Below are positions 59,418 through 64,000 of a stretch of DNA of 64,000 bases, in pieces. The position numbers and the translations under genes are program-made. Source of the stretch: Pegea sp. RAD2-039 (Eukaryota > Chordata > Thaliacea > Salpida > Salpidae); assembly GCA_034620365.1 (NCBI GenBank), contig JAQGEQ010000255.1, positions 682,001-746,000 of the forward strand, in the 5' to 3' direction. The notes below the pieces were generated by a model. It saw nothing but the letters and a program-made list of their open reading frames with translations, ran no database searches and was not told where the DNA came from. The first letter of the stretch is position 1. Every line of letters begins with the position of its first letter.

Positions 59418-62371
59418 ATGGAGCTGTCAGAGCAGAACACTTCAGATTTGGATGTTACGTCAATTGATCATAACAGTATGGATGTTGCAGAAGGTTCTTC
59501 TGTTAGTTCACAAGGAGAAAATTCACAGGTTATTCAACAATATATCTACTAACTACTAACTACTAATTTACTTTTCTCTTAAATTATTTTTGAATCATTT
59601 TGTTATTGATACCTTATACATAAATTTGAAAAATATCTTTTATTTTGATATCAATTATCCAGTTTTTGTTTTTATATAGAAAACTACAAACCCTAGTTTA
59701 TAATTATCCTACTTTAATAAAAGATAAAAAATGTTAATTATTAAATTTTATATCAAGGTGACCAATGAAAAGAACCGTTCATCTGAAACTAGAAAGAAAA
59801 CGCATAAAACCCTCAGGCAAAAAAAGAAATCGTTTTCGTGTAGAATATGCCGGGTAGATTTAACATTTCAATTCACTTATTAAAGTTGTCTATTTCAAAT
59901 TTTATGCTTTTTAATAGGAATCATTTCCCAATAGAAGTTCTCTGACTTTACATTCACGCACCCATACTGATGAAGAAGATAAGCCTTATAGGTAAGATCA
60001 AACTTATCAACACCATCTTTATTTATAAATAATGATATCGTTAGTGCTAGTTGATAAAAGTTATTTTTAAACAAACTAAATATTTACAAACTTGGAGCAA
60101 CTTCATTTTCCACTTTCCTTTCTCCCTTTTGCTTGTTATTTTTATCTTCATAAGCATTTTATATGTTTCTGAAGTTAGCTGAAAAGTTTTAAACGATCTT
60201 AAACTTATTAAACTTGTTGAGTCTCGATTACTTATTATAATTTTTTGCATAATGTTCTAATTGTTTGCAACGCAGATGTACACAATGTGTAAGCATTTTT
60301 TCGACTGAAGAATTATTGAAGCAACATGAAAAAACTCATAGTAAATCTAAGCCATTTCAGTGCCCTGTGTGTGATAAAGCATTTAAGCGCTTAGACCATC
60401 TGCGACAACATTTTTGGTTTGTATATTTATTATTTATTTTATACAATAAACGCAAAACATGGTGCCTGAAAATAGCACCCTCTTCTCTAAGACACATTCT
60501 CACAAATATTATCATATATAAAAATACCTATTTGACAAAAATAATTTTAAAAAAGATACTATAGTTATTTTTATATATAATTATAGTAAAAATAAAATGA
60601 TAATACTTTGATCTGTTAATTAACTTACTAAAAAGATAATTTATATTAGAAAATTCTTATTTCTTGTCTGTATAAACTATTAAGTTTTCATTAAGTTAAT
60701 GAACCAAGTATTCATCTGAAATTCGTCTTACTTCAGTCTTATTAAACGCAATTATAATTTATTACACAAAATCTGTTTTTTAGTAAACATACTGGACTCC
60801 GTCCATTCAAGTGTGACTGGCCAGGTTGTGGACAGGCGTTTAAACAACAAGGCCATTTGAAGCAGCACAAGTCTTGTCACATTAAACAGTAAATTGAAAA
60901 CTTTTTTCATTAAATCAAATCTTAGCCAACTACTTACCATTTATTTATTGTGTCATTGAACGTATTTAATATCATTTTTTAAGTAAATTTTACCTGAAAT
61001 TTCTCTTACTTTTATTTCGTAGTCCTACAAAAACAAGTAGGGCTTATAAAGCTCGACAATACTCTAAATGGATAAAGATAGATCAAGAGTTAACAAAAAA
61101 TCCTCGAATAAAGTCTGTAGAGCCAAATGTAAGTTATTGTTAAACAGTGAACCATATACGTAAATTTTTTTTTACAGTATCCATCTACCTTTAAGACTTC
61201 TACATCAAGTATACTTCTCCAAGTAATTGCTGATGCAGACAAAGCACCCGAGTTTAATACTGAAAAGGAAAAAAAGATTTACCCCTTTATCTGTTCTTGC
61301 TGCTCAAAACTATTTGCTAAGAAAGCACTCTTTAAAAATCATCAATCAATGTGCAATGCAATGATTAAACAATCAACTTCAGCTAATCCCACTCTAATGC
61401 AAGTCGACTCTTCATCTTTACCAGGATCAGAAATAACCACAAGCAAAAATGAGCTTAGTAACCTGAACACAAAAGATTTAAATCATTCAGACAGTAAGAA
61501 CTCACCCAACTTAAAAGACAAGTTGTTTGAAGTTAATAAGGTTAAAGAGAATAATTCTTATTCTTATTATACTCCTACTCCAGCACCAAAAAAGGATACA
61601 GCTTATGCCAATAATTTCTCTAGTAATCAAACATCAGAATTTGTTTCTCAATTATCTTCGGAAGTGAACAAAAATAATGTAAGTTCTGTTGGATCTAAAA
61701 CTTCCAATATAACTAGTGATATTACTATAAACGGAAAAAAAGAAAGACCAATTAGTTTAAATAAAGATTATGAGTATAAGGTGATGGATACTTATCATCA
61801 TCATGCTTTTCAAGTACCAACAAATCAGGAGATTTCTGTCAATGGTACCTCAAGTAATCAAGTCAAAACTAGCCACTCTTCGGCTACCTTACCACCTATT
61901 GCACACCAAATGAATGATACTGGATTTAAGATGGCAGCCATGAATAGCAGCAATATTGACGCTATTAGAAGTTATCAACAATCCTTTTATAATTCATTCT
62001 ATGAAAGACAGATGAATATCTACGATAAAAGATATATACCAACAACTCATGAGAAATCTATCTACAATACTTTTAGTAATCAAGTTCCATATGAATTAAG
62101 AGTTGATCCTAATAATTTTGTAGTAGATAAAAAATACCAAGACAGAAACAAAATACATATTCCTGTTAGATGCAGTTCAAGCAATCCAGTCACTTCTATT
62201 AACTATGCTCCCAGTGATCCAGGCAGATTAGGTAATTTTTCATCAACAGCCTTGTTTGTGCCACAATCGATAGCCTATCAAAGAATTCCAACCTCAGAAT
62301 TTCCACCAATGAATCAAGTACCAAACGGTCAGTTTCATAATTATTTCCCACCTGGATTTTACTTCCTTTAA
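59418..62371 (+). CDS. Zinc-finger protein (paralogue B)
   Basis: Seven coding exons: 59418-59528, 59758-59853, 59918-59991, 60276-60416, 60784-60888, 61023-61128 and 61178-62371; 608 residues. Four C2H2 fingers start at about residue 65: C-x2-C in fingers 1-3 and C-x4-C in finger 4 (CDWPGCGQAFKQQGHLKQH). The linker before finger 4 is HTGLRPFKC. A fifth C2HC finger (CSCCSKLFAKKALF ... HQSMC) begins near 250. The remaining roughly 340 residues are low-complexity, rich in Ser, Asn, Gln and Tyr, with recurring SSNQV/SSNPV motifs. The tail segment SSNPVTSINYAPSDPG with ALFVPQS matches SSNQVISIDHSSSDTD with DLFLPQS in paralogue A. A nuclear transcription factor is likely; targets unknown. The start ATG at 59418 lies three bases after an ATTAAAG acceptor-like site, suggesting an untranslated first exon upstream (see 53290-58760) or a trans-splice site. 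Intron 4 carries a LINE tail. Confidence 0.9.
60430..60520 (-). mobile_element. Short LINE 3' end inside intron 4 of zinc-finger gene B
   Basis: GGTGCCTGAAAATAGCACCC followed by CTAAGACACATTCTCACAAA matches the reversed LINE tails at 30690-30770 and 47170-47240. An AT-rich tail faces the exon. Confidence 0.65.
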
Positions 62372-62777
62372 ATCATTGGAAGAAGATTGGAAATGTGAGA
62401 GAAACTGGTTACATCGTTTAGGCATTATTTAGTCGCTACTTACAAGCTGTTCACAATAATTTAGTCATGGAAATTTATATTATCTTATTTTAGAAAAAAA
62501 GATTTCTTAAAAGTATAAATGTATGTTGTTTAATCTCTAATCTCTATAAAATTCTTTTCTTCTTAATATTTTTGATGATTTAATCGGTTTTGTACCAATT
62601 AACTATATTTGTTTGTAATCAGTTTTTTTGGTATGTTTCGTTGTTCACTTTTATTTAAAGCAATTCGTTTTGCATTACTTTTCTCATAGTTTAGAAAATT
62701 ATTACCCAAACAATAGATTAGTGTTTCACTCAAAACTTTTTCTGAAACATACTCGAATCTGTGGTATTTGTGTTACG
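62372..62777 (+). other. 3' untranslated region of zinc-finger gene B
   Basis: This runs from the stop codon to the first clear AATAAA; no other feature was seen. Confidence 0.4.
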
Positions 62778-62783
62778 AATAAA
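62778..62783 (+). terminator. Polyadenylation signal of zinc-finger gene B
   Basis: AATAAA about 400 bases past the stop, with a T-rich stretch downstream (62823-62832). Confidence 0.5.
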
Positions 62784-64000
62784 GTTTGATTTACAATAAT
62801 AAATTCATCCCTCTCTCAGCCGTTTTTTTTTTAACATTTTACCTCGATTGAGTTTCACTGCTTTCTTGTTATTTAATTCAATGCTATTCTTTACTCTAAA
62901 TCAAAATCTTTTGTACTTGGAAAATGATATGAATGCTACCCAGTATAGTTAACTATTGGTTAGTAAAGCTAATGGGTTTCGTCGACCCTAGAAAAAATAA
63001 ATTTTATTACTTAACATAATGGTCGCATAAGAACGTTAATTAATGGGAGTTTTAATAGAAAACACTTTATTTTTTGTTTAAAATATTATCGTAGTATCCG
63101 ATAAAGCTTAGAAATTGAGTTAAAAAGTTATTATTGACTGTTGCACACCTCTAAAATCTTATAAAGATTATTAAATCAAATATCATTACGGTAAACAAAG
63201 ATTAAAAGTGTGAAAACCTTTTCATGGTCACAACATAGCATAATCAGCGTAAAACGAAAGAGTATTAACAACATTAGAATTTGTAGATATAATAAGAAGG
63301 TTGAGCAATATAAAAACTGTAATTTACTTAAACTGTAACAGATTTTGCAGTTTACTTCAACATTTAAGCAGTTATTTTTAAACTTTAACTTTTACAACCT
63401 TTTGTAATTTAGAAAACCGTATATTAGTCTTATAAATCAAAATAACGATTGTAGTTTTGTTAAAATGTGATTAAGGAGCTGATGTTATATTTTAGATTAA
63501 GATTTTTAACTTTTCTTTAACTGATTGCATGATCAAACTCAAATTTAAAGTTTTGAAAGTTAACAGACTTGGTATCATTTTTAATAAAGCAAACAAATAA
63601 ATGGTAATTTGATCAACGCCTGGATATTATATAGTCATATTTTAGGAACTTTTAGACTTATTTGAAATCAATTTAAAATAAGGTTAGAAAATACGTTTTG
63701 TTGAAACTACTCTTTTTTGGATGAATTCACGTTGATTTTATGAGACATCTTTAATAATAAAATCACGTTTAAGCTAATCAAGCAAAGTTTTTTAATTTTG
63801 TAGAACTTGCCAAGATTTCATTATGCTTTCAATTTCCTATAAAATAAAATTGTTTTGCCATTTTATTAATTCAATTAATTTACAAATTCTATTTTTACTT
63901 ACAACTTTCCTGCATTTTTCTTTTTCTTTTTTAAACTTTAAAAAAACTAGTACTTGCTGTTAGATGGCACAGCCCAGTTACCTGGGATAGTCAAGTCGAC
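62784..64000. other. Intergenic edge of the window, no gene seen
   Basis: AT-rich. A piece near 63690-63790 resembles one motif of the 53290-58760 blocks. The GC-richer last 40 bases may begin another element that the window cuts. Confidence 0.4.

Noticed and set aside
60265-60564. 99-codon zinc-finger-like frame as a separate gene
   Set aside because: It is exon 4 of zinc-finger gene B continuing into intron 4 and the LINE tail.

Overview
The window is eukaryotic and looks like an AT-rich invertebrate animal genome. Genes are split by short GT-AG introns (46 to about 600 bases). Final exons are followed by AATAAA signals. The families present are animal ones: FGF, an ELM2-SANT protein of MIER type, a 7TM receptor and C2H2 zinc-finger proteins. 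Between genes lie LINE tails and tRNA-derived SINE pieces. I cannot name the species. Exon joins below were built by hand from frame, phase and paralogue comparison, with no transcript evidence.

Layout. 2547-8557 (-): a seven-exon zinc-finger gene whose last exon holds about 12 copies of a 288-bp (96-residue) repeat. 12244-12316: tRNA-Arg(CCT). 16349-18412 (+): a small MIER-like ELM2-SANT gene. 22867-23772 (-): a single-exon seven-transmembrane protein. 24730-25575: a LINE tail. 26631-28759 (-): a nine-exon secreted protein that I read as a heparin-lyase-I-like polysaccharide lyase. 32064-37290 and 42766-47375: a direct segmental duplication, each copy carrying a four-exon FGF gene; the left copy is intact and the right one has a 1-bp deletion in exon 1. 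Between and after them (37335-42240 and 48410-51130) are 1.15-kb tandem units and a long inverted repeat containing exon-like pieces of an unidentified protein. 51850-52052 (-): terminal exon of a small, possibly secreted peptide. 53290-58760: diverged tandem blocks carrying repeated exon-like segments with the same donor. 59418-62371 (+): a second seven-exon zinc-finger gene.

The two zinc-finger genes are paralogues: internal exons 2-6 have identical lengths (96, 74, 141, 105, 106) and the same phases, and both have four C2H2 fingers plus a final C2HC finger. Only the left one has the expanded tail, so the pair shows the before-and-after state of a repeat expansion. The other notable item is an intron-containing, full-length polysaccharide lyase of a family best known from bacteria, about 5.4 kb from an FGF gene whose product ends in a basic His/Arg tail. 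A functional link between the two is speculation.
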